Counted from the stretch's first letter, positions 34,146 to 43,283 are shown. The stretch: DNA of 45,412 nt from Tissierellia bacterium (GCA_012728295.1 JAAYFJ010000063.1:1-45412), one strand, 5' to 3'. The notes: generated by a model from the sequence alone, not told the origin. Numbers and translations: made by a program.

Positions 34146-35462
34146 GTGAAAATACATGAAATAATTTTGAATATTTTACGCAGAGAAGTTGCACCATCTG
34201 TGGGATGTACAGAACCGGTGGCAATTGCTTTAAATGGAGCCTATGCAGCGTCAATACTCCAAGGATTGGGCGAACAAATTAATTCTATAGAACTTAATCT
34301 AAGCAAAGGTATTTACAAAAATGGAATGGATGTAGGTATTCCTGGAACGGAAAAGACAGGATTAGATGTTGCAACCACCTTGGGTATTGCTTTAGCAGAT
34401 CCCTCTAATGGTCTGGAACTCTTGGGAAGTATTGGAGAAAATGAGCGCAAATTATCAGATTATATGCTTGAATATATTCCTCCCATGATTACTCCGTTAA
34501 AAGAATCTAAACCAATATTCATAGAAACCATAATAAAAACAGACAATCATATAATCTGTGCGATAACTGAGGACAAACACGACAATATTACTTCACTACA
34601 ATTAGATGGAATTGATTTGCCCGTAGAAAAAAAAGACTTGCTTACTAAGAACTCTACAGCCGATTTAACAGAGTTTTACAACTTATCAATAGACGAAATA
34701 GTAAAAGCCATCGAAGATATTCCCGCTGTAGACTTGGAGTTCCTACTTGATGGCTTAAAGGTTAACTTGGGAGTGGCAAATATGGGCACAGTTAACCCCT
34801 ATGGTCTTGCAGTGGGCTATAATAGTCATCTAAATATGGAAGAAGGATTGGTGTCAAGGGATTTAGTCAACTTAGCTTTTACACTAACAGCAGCAGCCAG
34901 TGATGTGCGCATGAGTGGCGAAAGAATCCCGGTGATGAGCTCCTCTGGAAGTGGAAACAACGGTTTGACTGCTATATTGCCAATTGCAGCTTTCCACGAA
35001 CTTCAACCCGTCGACGATGAAAAGCTCTCCAGGGCGCTTGCGATTAGCCATATAATAACCGGTTATGTAAAAGTCTATATAGGAAGACTTTCCAACATTT
35101 GTACTTGCAGTATTGCAGCCTCCATAGGAAGCGGGTCAGCCATTGCTTGGATTCTAGGAGGTAGATCCATTATTGGGGATACCATTAATAACATTATTGC
35201 TAATCAAGCAGGCGTTATTTGTGATGGTGCAAAGCCTGGTTGTGCTCTTAAATTGGGAACCGCAGCATCCACGGCCATCCAATCAGCACTCTTGGCTTAT
35301 AGAGGTACAAGATTAATTGAGCCCAATGGCTTAGCAGATACAATTCCTGAAAATAGCATTAGAAATCTTGCAGCACTAAGTTCCAAAGGAATGACCAACG
35401 TTGACAATACCATAATCGATATCATGGAAAAAAGACATATTAATCCATCTACAATTTGTTAA
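34146..35462 (+). CDS. cyuA: L-cysteine desulfidase (CyuA/YhaM, UPF0597 family)
   Basis: Oxygen-sensitive iron-sulfur enzyme that breaks cysteine into pyruvate, ammonia and sulfide. Family motifs are SVGCTEPVAIAL (residues 18-29), SSSGSGNNGLTAILPI, CTCSIAASIGSGSAIAW and GAKPGCALKLG; the cysteines in the first, third and fourth are the presumed cluster ligands. The frame is open from 34116, but AAAGGAG sits 6 bases before GTG 34146, which gives 438 residues, the family length. It is a single-gene unit here, without the CyuP transporter that accompanies it in E. coli. Related L-serine dehydratases share the fold, so serine could be a second substrate. Confidence 0.88.
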   Translation: MKIHEIILNILRREVAPSVGCTEPVAIALNGAYAASILQGLGEQINSIELNLSKGIYKNGMDVGIPGTEKTGLDVATTLGIALADPSNGLELLGSIGENERKLSDYMLEYIPPMITPLKESKPIFIETIIKTDNHIICAITEDKHDNITSLQLDGIDLPVEKKDLLTKNSTADLTEFYNLSIDEIVKAIEDIPAVDLEFLLDGLKVNLGVANMGTVNPYGLAVGYNSHLNMEEGLVSRDLVNLAFTLTAAASDVRMSGERIPVMSSSGSGNNGLTAILPIAAFHELQPVDDEKLSRALAISHIITGYVKVYIGRLSNICTCSIAASIGSGSAIAWILGGRSIIGDTINNIIANQAGVICDGAKPGCALKLGTAASTAIQSALLAYRGTRLIEPNGLADTIPENSIRNLAALSSKGMTNVDNTIIDIMEKRHINPSTIC

Positions 35463-35504
35463 TAGCTGTTTCATAAAACTATTTCTCTTAAGTTATAATA
35501 GTTA

Positions 35505-35557
35505 AAAAAAGACACCGGAAATTTGAAACCCAACTCATCAATTTCCGATGTCTTTTT
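35505..35557. terminator. Bidirectional terminator between cyuA and the threonine dehydratase gene
   Basis: AAAAAGACACCGGAAATT (35506-35523) pairs with AATTTCCGATGTCTTTTT (35540-35557) with one mismatch. T runs flank both sides. Confidence 0.88.
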
Positions 35558-35566
35558 ATTATGTTG

Positions 35567-36757
35567 TTACAGCGAAAAGCAACAATATCCTGCATCTGAT
35601 AATTTTCTATAAATCTCTCTTCTATGCTCTTCATTTCTAGACTCTACCACAACTCTTACTACCATTGAATCAATATCGGCTTTAACGTGGTCAGTAAATT
35701 GATCAATAGTTAGAATATTTGTTCCCATTTCTTTTAATAATCCTAAAAGCTTCATTAACTCTCCCGGCTTATTGGGAACAGGTGTCGTTATTTCAGTTAA
35801 CCTTCCACTTTTAAAGGATCCTAGCGAAATGATTTTAGATACTATATTCATATCCACGTTTCCACCTGATATTAGACAGCAGGTTTTACCACTTAACTTC
35901 ACTTTATTATATAGTACAGCTGCCACAGTAGCAGCTCCTGCTCCTTCGGAGACCATCTTGTTTCGTTCCATTAAATATAGCATAGCATATGCTATTTCCT
36001 CTTCATCTACAGTTACTATTTCATCAACCCATTTTTGAACCATTTCATAAGTTTTATCCCCAGGTTTTTTTACAGCAATTCCATCGGCAATAGTTGCTGC
36101 ACCAGGTAATTCAACAATAGCACCTGCATCCACTGAAGCTTTCATAGATGCAATCTTAGAAGCTTGTACACCAATTACCTTACAATTTGGGTTTATGCTC
36201 TTCACTGCCACAGCAACCCCAGAGATTAAGCCACCACCCCCAATGGAAACCACAACAGTATCCAAATCCGGAATACTCTTAATTATTTCCAGTCCAATGG
36301 TTCCCTGCCCAGCCATGACATCAGGATCATTAAATGGGTGGATAAATGTTAGGTTGTCCCTATCTCTTAATCTAAGTGCTTCCTGATACGCATCATCATA
36401 TACGCCATCAACTAAAACTACACTTCCACCATATCCCTTAGTCGCTTCAACTTTTGATAAAGGAGCCGAAGCAGGCAGACAAATGGTAGATGGTATACCC
36501 AATCTCGTAGCTGATAGAGCCACGCCTTGGGCATGGTTGCCCGCAGAACAAGCAATTACTCCTCTGCTTTTTTCTTCTTCGCTTAACCTTGCAGTTTTAT
36601 GCAATGCTCCTCTTAGCTTAAAAGAGCCCGTAAGTTGAAGGTTCTCACATTTTAAGTAGATATCTTTTTCATGATGATTTAATTGAATAATAGGGTTTTT
36701 CTTTATTACTGGTTCTAATATTTTGGCAGCTTCTTCAATCCTCTTTAGATCAAACAT
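35567..36757 (-). CDS. Threonine ammonia-lyase with C-terminal ACT domain
   Basis: PLP enzyme that turns threonine to 2-oxobutyrate and ammonia. KCENLQLTGSFKLRGA (PLP Lys in SFKLRG), SAGNHAQGVA and SIGGGGLISG (phosphate cup) are present. A single ACT domain fills about residues 325-396 (EITTPVPNKPGELMKLLGLL). This architecture is shared by catabolic TdcB-like and short IlvA-like enzymes, so the name is left open. The frame is open to 36811, but GAGGAGGAAGAAG precedes ATG 36757, giving 396 residues. It overlaps the preceding DUF951 gene by 8 bases and is last in a four-gene operon from 39399. Confidence 0.9.
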   Translation of the reverse strand: MFDLKRIEEAAKILEPVIKKNPIIQLNHHEKDIYLKCENLQLTGSFKLRGALHKTARLSEEEKSRGVIACSAGNHAQGVALSATRLGIPSTICLPASAPLSKVEATKGYGGSVVLVDGVYDDAYQEALRLRDRDNLTFIHPFNDPDVMAGQGTIGLEIIKSIPDLDTVVVSIGGGGLISGVAVAVKSINPNCKVIGVQASKIASMKASVDAGAIVELPGAATIADGIAVKKPGDKTYEMVQKWVDEIVTVDEEEIAYAMLYLMERNKMVSEGAGAATVAAVLYNKVKLSGKTCCLISGGNVDMNIVSKIISLGSFKSGRLTEITTPVPNKPGELMKLLGLLKEMGTNILTIDQFTDHVKADIDSMVVRVVVESRNEEHRREIYRKLSDAGYCCFSL

Positions 36758-36989
36758 CTTCTTCCTCCTCACGGCGGAAATGAACGATACTGACCCACTT
36801 TCCGTCATCATTTAATATTTTTCTAATGCGTTTATCAAACTCCATTCTCGTCAACCAAATCTGACGATCACAGCCTAAACACTGCAATTTTATATCTGCA
36901 CCAGTCCTTAGAATTTTCCAGCGATTTTCTCCACAAGGATGCCCTTTTTTCAACGTTACAACATCCTCAACCCTATAATGATAGTGCAT
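36750..36989 (-). CDS. DUF951 family small protein
   Basis: 79-residue protein with the DUF951 pattern LKKGHPCGENRWKILRTG, ADIKLQCLGCDRQI and WLTRMEFDKRI. Three cysteines (HPCG and CLGC) suggest zinc binding. Homologues (YyzM in B. subtilis) are of unknown function and often lie beside MscS or rpsF in Firmicutes. ATG 36989 with AAGGGGG upstream is preferred to TTG 36995, which overlaps the mscS stop. Acidic end REEEEDV. Confidence 0.88.
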   Translation of the reverse strand: MHYHYRVEDVVTLKKGHPCGENRWKILRTGADIKLQCLGCDRQIWLTRMEFDKRIRKILNDDGKWVSIVHFRREEEEDV

Positions 36990-36991
36990 AA

Positions 36992-37831
36992 TCAATCCCC
37001 CTTGACCAACTGAACATGCGGAAACGGAATGTGAATGCCTTCTTTTTCCAAAGTTTCTTTACACAACTGCCTCAGTGCTCTTTCCGTATCCCACTGCTTA
37101 TTTGGTAATACCGTAGTATAAATTTGAATATTTACTGAAGATGAATCGAAACTGCTAATCCCCTGTACAATAGGATCTGCAATCACTTCCGAATGCTCTG
37201 ACTTGTATTTAGAAATGGCTTCTCCCAATATGGCTTTGATGTTTTCAATATCTGCATCATACGATATAGGTATCTGTACCAAAACCCTCATAGGCCCTCT
37301 GGAATAGTTTGTCACAGAAGTTACTCCACCATTAGGCAAAATATGCAATGCCCCATCAAAATCCTTTAGCTTCGTAATACGTATCCCCAATTCTTCCACA
37401 TATCCCGTAAATGAACCAACCTTTATTAAATCTCCAACAGCATATTGATTTTCCCACAGTATAAAAAACCCTGTGATAATGTCTTTAACCAAGCTCTGAG
37501 CCCCAAAACCTATGGCCACAGAACCAACTCCAGCCGCTGCAATAATAGATGCTGTATTCACTCCCAGGTCATCTAAGATACTTAAAATACCTACAGTCCA
37601 TATTACAACTTTAATTGCAGCTCTAGACATTTGTTTAATAGTATGAATTCGACCAGCATCAGCAGTTAACGACTTCTGGCTCTTTTCACTCCACTTGTCC
37701 ACAACCATATATAGTAACTTCATTATTATCAATAATATTACTACTGTAACAGCTACAGAGACAATAATTCCCAAAAACGTTAGGTTGCCTTTTGAATTAT
37801 ACAAGCGCTCAAGTATTTTAGCCTCTGTCAC
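36992..37831 (-). CDS. MscS-family mechanosensitive channel
   Basis: Small-conductance channel with three N-terminal membrane helices. The pore helix is GVGSVAIGFGAQSLVKDIITG and the beta domain starts with NQYAVGDLIKVGSFTGYVEELG. The C-terminal alpha-beta domain runs to FPHVQLVKGD. GTG 37840 overlaps the ribosome site; GTG 37831, about 9 bases after GAGGAG, is more likely (279 residues). It is 17 bases after the DUF5711 gene and 2 bases before DUF951, so all four genes to the threonine dehydratase form one operon. Confidence 0.9.
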   Translation of the reverse strand: MTEAKILERLYNSKGNLTFLGIIVSVAVTVVILLIIMKLLYMVVDKWSEKSQKSLTADAGRIHTIKQMSRAAIKVVIWTVGILSILDDLGVNTASIIAAAGVGSVAIGFGAQSLVKDIITGFFILWENQYAVGDLIKVGSFTGYVEELGIRITKLKDFDGALHILPNGGVTSVTNYSRGPMRVLVQIPISYDADIENIKAILGEAISKYKSEHSEVIADPIVQGISSFDSSSVNIQIYTTVLPNKQWDTERALRQLCKETLEKEGIHIPFPHVQLVKGD

Positions 37832-37848
37832 ATTAACCACTCCTCTCC

Positions 37849-39399
37849 CTATGGATTAGCTTCTACCTCTTCATCTTCTCCATCTGGTGTAGCTTCTTCT
37901 AAATTCTCGCTATCTTCATTCGTATTTTCTTCAGCTGGTGTTTCCTCGGAATCCTCTTCCGCAGTCTCTCCAGGAACAACCATAGGCTCCCCATCCACTA
38001 GCTTAGACAAGTCCACGTGGTCTCCATAAACAATAGCCACTATATCCCCATAGGCTTGAATATCGTTTATAGTAAAGTCAGTTTTATAATATATTCCAGG
38101 CGTTTCTTGCCCAGCATAATAACCGGCTATCTCTGTTCCAGAATACACATAGTTTATTCCCTTGTCCCTCATAAAGCTAATGCTACCAATGGCTGGGATA
38201 ACCTTGCTAGTAGACACAAGCTGACGATTAAAACTCTCAAGGACATCACCGTGTAATACCCATATTTTGTTATCATCCCAAATTGCTTGCTTTACCAAGT
38301 TTACTTCAACTTGAACTTTATTTTCATTTCTCAGCCAATATATATTTTCATTAGTAACAGCGTAGATATCGTTTCCATTTAGGAATAATTTTATGACCAC
38401 TTCATTTTCAAAATCATAATTCCTAACAGTTTTGCCAGAAGTCCATGTGACCCTGCTCCTATAACCCTGCTCTTTTGTAACAAGGGAACCAACGACATAA
38501 TCATCTTCACTTTGCATGTCATAGCATAGGATAAATTCATTTAATGCAATTAAGGGTGTTAGAGTCCCCTTTTCATCCATAACATCAAGTACTTCTCCAT
38601 CACCGGTCTTTCTGTGAACTACCACATATTGCCCAGCTTCATTCACGCGAAAAACATTGTGTCCGCCACCTGAAACATATCCTGCTTGATTACCTTTTTG
38701 ATCATATATAGTAATATCTTGAGTTAAATGGTTCACAGCATATATCAAATCATGTATAAAGAAAACTCTTCCCATTTGAGGGTTGTTCAGCAACCTCTCC
38801 TCAGTGCCATTAACATCGTAAAATGCCAAATTATTTCTATCCCAAAATCTTAAGCCCTTTTCCGAATACTTTAAGCTTTCGATTTCCTCTGTGCTGCCCC
38901 AAACAGTGGATACAACTTCTAGAGTCTTGTGTTTGCCAACGCTTGTACCCTTTGAACAGCGACCAATAAGGGCTATTAATATTATTAATAATCCTAATAA
39001 TACTCCCCACCTAAGTAGTATTTTAGGGTTTCTTTTAAGACGAGTTGCCAAAGGTCCTAAAGATTTGCCAAGTCCTGTTTCTGGAAGTTTTATCTTTTGT
39101 AATACGCGTTCCTTTTTCTTCTTAACCGGTTTCTGATCAAAGACTATTTCAACTTCTTTTACGCCCTCTGACCTGTTGCTTGAAACACGTCTTTTCTTTG
39201 GGTATTCCCTAGAAATTTCCTGTTTAAATTCCGATTTTTCTACGATAGGTACCCCCTCATCTTGGCCTCTATCCAAAACTAGGGGTTCTTTTATTTTATC
39301 GGAATCAGAAATAGGGCCTCCATCAACTTGTGATTGACCCTCGTTGTTATCTATATCTATTCCAGGATCCTCTCCTCGTTGTAAATCTCTATGGTCCAT
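37849..39399 (-). CDS. DUF5711-like membrane protein with extracellular repeat domain
   Basis: 516 residues. The N-terminal 130 residues are charged and cytoplasmic. One membrane segment follows (LLRWGVLLGLLIILIALIG, about residues 129-147). The rest is an outside domain with repeated short strands (SEKGLRFWDRNNLAFYD, VIKLFLNGNDIYAVTN, GINYVYSGTEIAGYY), which suggests a beta-propeller as in DUF5711. The last 40 residues are strongly acidic (EEDSEETPAEENTNEDSEN). AAAGGAGG before ATG 39399 decides the start over 39426. Function is unknown. It leads the operon with MscS, which hints at envelope tension or osmotic sensing, but that is only context. Confidence 0.7.
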   Translation of the reverse strand: MDHRDLQRGEDPGIDIDNNEGQSQVDGGPISDSDKIKEPLVLDRGQDEGVPIVEKSEFKQEISREYPKKRRVSSNRSEGVKEVEIVFDQKPVKKKKERVLQKIKLPETGLGKSLGPLATRLKRNPKILLRWGVLLGLLIILIALIGRCSKGTSVGKHKTLEVVSTVWGSTEEIESLKYSEKGLRFWDRNNLAFYDVNGTEERLLNNPQMGRVFFIHDLIYAVNHLTQDITIYDQKGNQAGYVSGGGHNVFRVNEAGQYVVVHRKTGDGEVLDVMDEKGTLTPLIALNEFILCYDMQSEDDYVVGSLVTKEQGYRSRVTWTSGKTVRNYDFENEVVIKLFLNGNDIYAVTNENIYWLRNENKVQVEVNLVKQAIWDDNKIWVLHGDVLESFNRQLVSTSKVIPAIGSISFMRDKGINYVYSGTEIAGYYAGQETPGIYYKTDFTINDIQAYGDIVAIVYGDHVDLSKLVDGEPMVVPGETAEEDSEETPAEENTNEDSENLEEATPDGEDEEVEANP

Positions 39400-39417
39400 A
39401 TCCTTCCTCCTTTTATC

Positions 39418-39446
39418 ATTATACATTATCTAGACTAGCTGTACAA
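39418..39446 (-). promoter_or_regulatory. Promoter of the DUF5711-mscS operon
   Basis: TTGTAC (39446-39441), a 17-base spacer and TATAAT (39423-39418). The -35 lies only 9 bases from the first codon of the truncated aspartokinase on the other strand. Confidence 0.55.
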
Positions 39447-39454
39447 CGTAAAGG

Positions 39455-40444
39455 TTGCTTAAACAGACTACTCCTTCCAAAAGAGAATTGGATCAATTGA
39501 TGGCCACTGGAGAAATGGTTAGTATTTCAATAATGTCCATGGCAATAGAGGCACTTGGTGGAAAATCAATTTCCCTATCAGGTCCTCAAGCAGGCATTGC
39601 CGTTGAAGGCCCCTATGGGCAAAGCAGTGTAAAAGACATAAATAAAGATAACATTATCTCTAACTTAGAGTCAGGAAATATAGTTATTGTAGCAGGTTTT
39701 CAAGGAATTGGAGGAAATGGAGATATTTTCACCCTAGGTCGTGGTGGCTCAGATGTATCCGCTGCAGCGTTGGCAGCAGAATTTAACTGCCCTTGCTATA
39801 TATATACAGATGTGGATGGAATACATACCGTAGATCCACACCACTATCCAGGAGCGCGTAAATTGGAGCAAATAAGCTATGATGACGCTTTGACTATGGC
39901 GGCTCACGGGGCAAAGGTAATGGAGCCAGTGGCAGTAAAGTTGGCAAAGGAAGCCAATATTCCAGTATACGTTAAGAGAACCCTTAGCAATGAGCCTGGT
40001 ACAGTTATTACATCCCGATGCAATAATCAGCCGTCTGTAGTGGGAATGGCCATTTATAAGGACCTATGCCTTGCATATTGCAAACAAAAACCTGGAACAC
40101 CTTTGCAAAAATGTCTGCTGGAAACACTGGAAATAGCTCATATCCCTACTCTGTTTACAAAAGAAGAGAAGGAGTCTGTAGTTATTGGAATAAAACAGGC
40201 AGATTTATCTTATGCAAATAAAGTTCTACCACAAGTTGGATTAAATGTTGATGAGAGAATGGAGATGATCACCATTGTACATGGTGGTGGTGATAAATTA
40301 GAAACATGCTTGCGTACGATATTACGAGATAAGGGATGTGAACCCTATCATGTGGAACCGGGAAATGGAAGAATATCGTTTATTATTGAAGAGTCACAAT
40401 CGCCTGTTGTCGTAAATGCTTTCGGTACTTGGTTGGATTTATAA
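39455..40444 (+). CDS. lysC: Aspartokinase, N-terminally truncated
   Basis: The protein joins the aspartokinase family at its middle: PSKRELDQLMATGEMVSISI and SLSGPQAGIAVEG, then TLGRGGSDVSAAALAAEF and CYIYTDVDGIHTVDP, all canonical, followed by two weak ACT domains. The N-terminal part, about 70 residues with KFGGTS and the catalytic lysine, is missing. An in-frame TAA lies at 39449-39451, and the upstream DNA is a divergent gene and its promoter, so there is no room for it. The TTG start at 39455 has no ribosome site; ATG 39500 is the next candidate. It is probably a remnant without kinase activity, or a regulatory partner. The ACT part (TPLQKCLLETLEIAHIP) is divergent from typical regulatory domains. 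dapA follows 9 bases later with its own strong site. Confidence 0.75.
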   Translation: MLKQTTPSKRELDQLMATGEMVSISIMSMAIEALGGKSISLSGPQAGIAVEGPYGQSSVKDINKDNIISNLESGNIVIVAGFQGIGGNGDIFTLGRGGSDVSAAALAAEFNCPCYIYTDVDGIHTVDPHHYPGARKLEQISYDDALTMAAHGAKVMEPVAVKLAKEANIPVYVKRTLSNEPGTVITSRCNNQPSVVGMAIYKDLCLAYCKQKPGTPLQKCLLETLEIAHIPTLFTKEEKESVVIGIKQADLSYANKVLPQVGLNVDERMEMITIVHGGGDKLETCLRTILRDKGCEPYHVEPGNGRISFIIEESQSPVVVNAFGTWLDL

Positions 40445-40453
40445 GGAGGAGAA

Positions 40454-41338
40454 ATGTCAATATTCAAAGGTTCAGCAGTTGCATTAGTAACACCGTTCAC
40501 ACCTGACGGTTCAAAAATTGATGTGGAGAGATTGATTTCACTTATTGAATTTCATATTGAAAATGGAACAGATGCCATATTGGTAAATGGCACCACCGGT
40601 GAGTCACCTACCCAATCTAAAGAAGAATTTGAATTACTAGTATCTACAACAGTTCAAGCTGTGGCAAAGAGAGTACCCGTAATAGCTGGCGCAGGTAGCA
40701 ACAATACCACCCACTCCTTAGAGCTAAGTCTAAGTGCTCAAAACATGGGAGCAGATGCTCTTTTGCTAATTACACCATATTATAATAAAGGAACCCAAAC
40801 AGGAAATTTGCAACACTTTATTGCAGTTGCAGACCGAGTAGACATTCCTATAATCCTATATAATGTACCAGGTAGAACTGGGATTAACCTATTACCTGAA
40901 ACAATTGCCAAAGCTGCTGAACATCCTAATATAGTAGCAGTAAAAGAGGCTTCGGGTAAAATTGAGCAAGTATTGAAAATTAGAGAGCTGTGCGGAAGCG
41001 ACTTTGATATATATTCTGGAAATGACGATATTATAGTCCCTACATTAGCTTGCGGTGGAGTTGGGGTCATCTCGGTACTAGCTAACGTGGCACCTACAGC
41101 AACCCACGAAATGGTTATGGAATATCTAAATGGAAATACAAACACTGCCTTGGAAATGCAATTAAAATATAATCCGCTGGTCAGAGCGCTATTCACAGAA
41201 CCAAATCCTATAGCGGTAAAGAGAGCCATGGAACTGATTAACATGTCATGCGGCCCATTGAGATTGCCATTGACACCATTAGAAGAGCCCCACGAAGCTC
41301 AGTTGATTGAAGCTCTAAAAGACTTGTCTCTAATTTGA
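40454..41338 (+). CDS. dapA: 4-hydroxy-tetrahydrodipicolinate synthase
   Basis: Condenses aspartate semialdehyde and pyruvate, the first committed step to DAP and lysine. VNGTTGESPT, YYNKGTQTG (catalytic Tyr), YNVPGRTG and VAVKEASG with the Schiff-base Lys are all present. 294 residues. AAGGAGGAG before ATG 40454. Second gene of the lysC-dapA-dapB-ddh cluster; a small terminator-like hairpin separates it from dapB. Confidence 0.97.
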   Translation: MSIFKGSAVALVTPFTPDGSKIDVERLISLIEFHIENGTDAILVNGTTGESPTQSKEEFELLVSTTVQAVAKRVPVIAGAGSNNTTHSLELSLSAQNMGADALLLITPYYNKGTQTGNLQHFIAVADRVDIPIILYNVPGRTGINLLPETIAKAAEHPNIVAVKEASGKIEQVLKIRELCGSDFDIYSGNDDIIVPTLACGGVGVISVLANVAPTATHEMVMEYLNGNTNTALEMQLKYNPLVRALFTEPNPIAVKRAMELINMSCGPLRLPLTPLEEPHEAQLIEALKDLSLI

Positions 41339-41356
41339 TAGGTTGACAATCAGATG

Positions 41357-41382
41357 CCGCAGTATTGCGGTTTTCTGTTTTT
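41357..41382 (+). terminator. Small terminator-like hairpin between dapA and dapB
   Basis: CCGCA, loop GTAT, TGCGG followed by TTTTCTGTTTTT. The 5-bp stem is short, so it may be a partial terminator that lowers expression of dapB and ddh. Confidence 0.5.
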
Positions 41383-41396
41383 ATAAGGAGGAATTG

Positions 41397-42149
41397 ATGA
41401 AGATAATAATATCTGGCGCTCAAGGAGCTATGGGCAATACCTTAGTTCGTTGTGCTGAAGAAAACCCCCAGTGTGAAATCATTATGGGAATAGATAATAA
41501 TACAGATGGAGCTTTCCCCTACGAAATAGTAAAAAGTCCTGATGAAATTTGCCCTAAAGCCGATGTAATCGTGGATTTTTCCAACCACAGCCTTTTACCA
41601 AGCTTGTTGAAAGCTGCAGTAGAGCATAAAATCCCCATGGTCATAGGGACTACTGGTATCACCGATTTTGAAAACGCACTGATTGATGAGGCTGCAAAAT
41701 CTATTGCAATTTTACAATCTGGAAACATGAGCATAGGAATAGCTCTTATGAAAAAACTTGCAGCTATATGCTCAGAATCACTTCCAGATTTCGACATTGA
41801 GATAATAGAAGCTCATCACCATAGAAAAGTTGATTCCCCCAGCGGAACAGCAGAGATGCTACTGTCCTCGGTGAAAAGTACTAGACCAGAAGCAGATGCA
41901 AAGTATGGAAGACATGGAAGAGATACAAAGAGAAACCCAAACGAGATTACAATTCACAGCTTACGAGCTGGAAGTATTGTGGGAGAACATGAAGTACTAT
42001 TTGGGGGTCCAGACGAAATAATGGTAATAAAACACACAGCATTATCTAGAGACATCTTTGCACAAGGAGCTATGAAAGCCGCATTTTTTGTGGCAAATGC
42101 ACCTATCGGACGCTATACCATTGACGATATAATTGGAGGTTCAAGATGA
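41397..42149 (+). CDS. dapB: 4-hydroxy-tetrahydrodipicolinate reductase
   Basis: NAD(P)H-dependent reductase that follows DapA. GAQGAMG nucleotide loop at the N terminus, GTTGITD, and the intact catalytic loop EAHHHRKVDSPSGTAEM with the conserved His pair and Lys. The frame is open from 41343, but AAGGAGG (41385-41391) fixes ATG 41397, giving 250 residues. ATGA overlap with ddh. This is the canonical copy; compare the paralogue at 14154-14894. Confidence 0.96.
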   Translation: MKIIISGAQGAMGNTLVRCAEENPQCEIIMGIDNNTDGAFPYEIVKSPDEICPKADVIVDFSNHSLLPSLLKAAVEHKIPMVIGTTGITDFENALIDEAAKSIAILQSGNMSIGIALMKKLAAICSESLPDFDIEIIEAHHHRKVDSPSGTAEMLLSSVKSTRPEADAKYGRHGRDTKRNPNEITIHSLRAGSIVGEHEVLFGGPDEIMVIKHTALSRDIFAQGAMKAAFFVANAPIGRYTIDDIIGGSR

Positions 42150-43102
42150 TAAGAATTGGCATAGTTGGCTATGGAAATTTGGGAAAAGCCGCCGAAAAAT
42201 GTGTAAACGATATGCAGGATATGGAATTAGTGGCAGTATTTTCCAGAAGAGAAATAAAATGTGCCACAGTACCAGTATATTCATACGAGCAGCTACTTAA
42301 AAGAAAAATTGAATTAGACGTGCTATTACTATGCCTAGGTTCTGCTACAGATATTCCAGAATATGCCCCAAGATTAGCAAAACTATACAATACAGTGGAC
42401 GTATACGATAATCATGGAAAATTACCTGAATATCGAGCAGAAATGAATAACATCGCCAAAGAAAACAGGCACAGTTCTATTGTTGCCGTCGGTTGGGATC
42501 CAGGTTTGTTTTCACTGCAAAGAACTATGGCAAGTGCCATATTGCCCAAGTCAATCCCTACGACATTTTGGGGCTCAGGAGTTAGCCAAGGTCATACCGA
42601 TGCCATAAAACGAATACCAGGCGTAGAGCAAGCTGTACAATATACAGTGCCTAAACCAGAGGCATTAGACGCTATCGTCTCAGGCAAAAGCTGTGATATT
42701 CCTGCAACTTCAAGGCATTATCGACAGTGCTATGTAGTCTGTGATGAGAGAGAATGCTCTCGAATAGAGGAGACCATAACTACCATGCCAGACTATTTTG
42801 CAGACTACGACACGCGCGTGGAATTTATTACCAAGGAAGAATTTGTTAAACATAGCGAAGCCATGCCCCATGGAGGCCAAGTCATCTCAGCAGATTTTAG
42901 TACCAATGCACCCCAGATTTATAAATTCGAATTAGAACTTGGATCAAACCCTGCTTTCACAGCATCAGTCATGGTGGCATATGCAAGAGCTGCCCATTCA
43001 CTTTGGAAAAACGAGGACTATGGCGCTAAAACTATTTTGGAAATACCACCATGTCTAATCTCACCAATGAGCATTGAAGATATGGTAAATAATTATTTAT
43101 GA
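42146..43102 (+). CDS. ddh: meso-diaminopimelate D-dehydrogenase
   Basis: NADPH enzyme that makes meso-DAP directly from tetrahydrodipicolinate and ammonia, bypassing acylation and DapF. IRIGIVGYGNLGKA is the nucleotide fold; VGWDPGLFSLQRTMASA and FWGSGVSQGHTDAIKRIPGV are hallmark substrate-region motifs. 318 residues. Starts inside the dapB stop (ATGA). Last gene of the cluster, followed by a long hairpin. The organism therefore has the one-step route as well as dapF. Confidence 0.96.
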   Translation: MIRIGIVGYGNLGKAAEKCVNDMQDMELVAVFSRREIKCATVPVYSYEQLLKRKIELDVLLLCLGSATDIPEYAPRLAKLYNTVDVYDNHGKLPEYRAEMNNIAKENRHSSIVAVGWDPGLFSLQRTMASAILPKSIPTTFWGSGVSQGHTDAIKRIPGVEQAVQYTVPKPEALDAIVSGKSCDIPATSRHYRQCYVVCDERECSRIEETITTMPDYFADYDTRVEFITKEEFVKHSEAMPHGGQVISADFSTNAPQIYKFELELGSNPAFTASVMVAYARAAHSLWKNEDYGAKTILEIPPCLISPMSIEDMVNNYL

Positions 43103-43110
43103 TAATTACA

Positions 43111-43160
43111 GTAATACTATAAGAGCTATTACCGCTTGGTAATAGCTCTTATAGTATTGC
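43111..43160. repeat. 23-bp inverted repeat after ddh
   Basis: The arms 43111-43133 and 43138-43160 pair over 23 bases with one G-U pair and a 4-base loop GCTT. As at 2672-2723, there is no T tract directly after the stem. It probably ends the lysC-ddh transcript. Confidence 0.75.
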
Positions 43161-43283
43161 TATGAAATTTTTACGGTTGACAAAAAATCATAGCTATGAA
43201 CAGGTTAATAGACTACTACACTACATATTCCTATTATTGCCTAATGAGTGTTACTATGATATTCTTAAATATGAGGTGAATTT

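Noticed and set aside
40780..41244. 154-codon minus-strand frame opposite dapA
   Set aside because: Shadow of dapA; no motifs or ribosome site.
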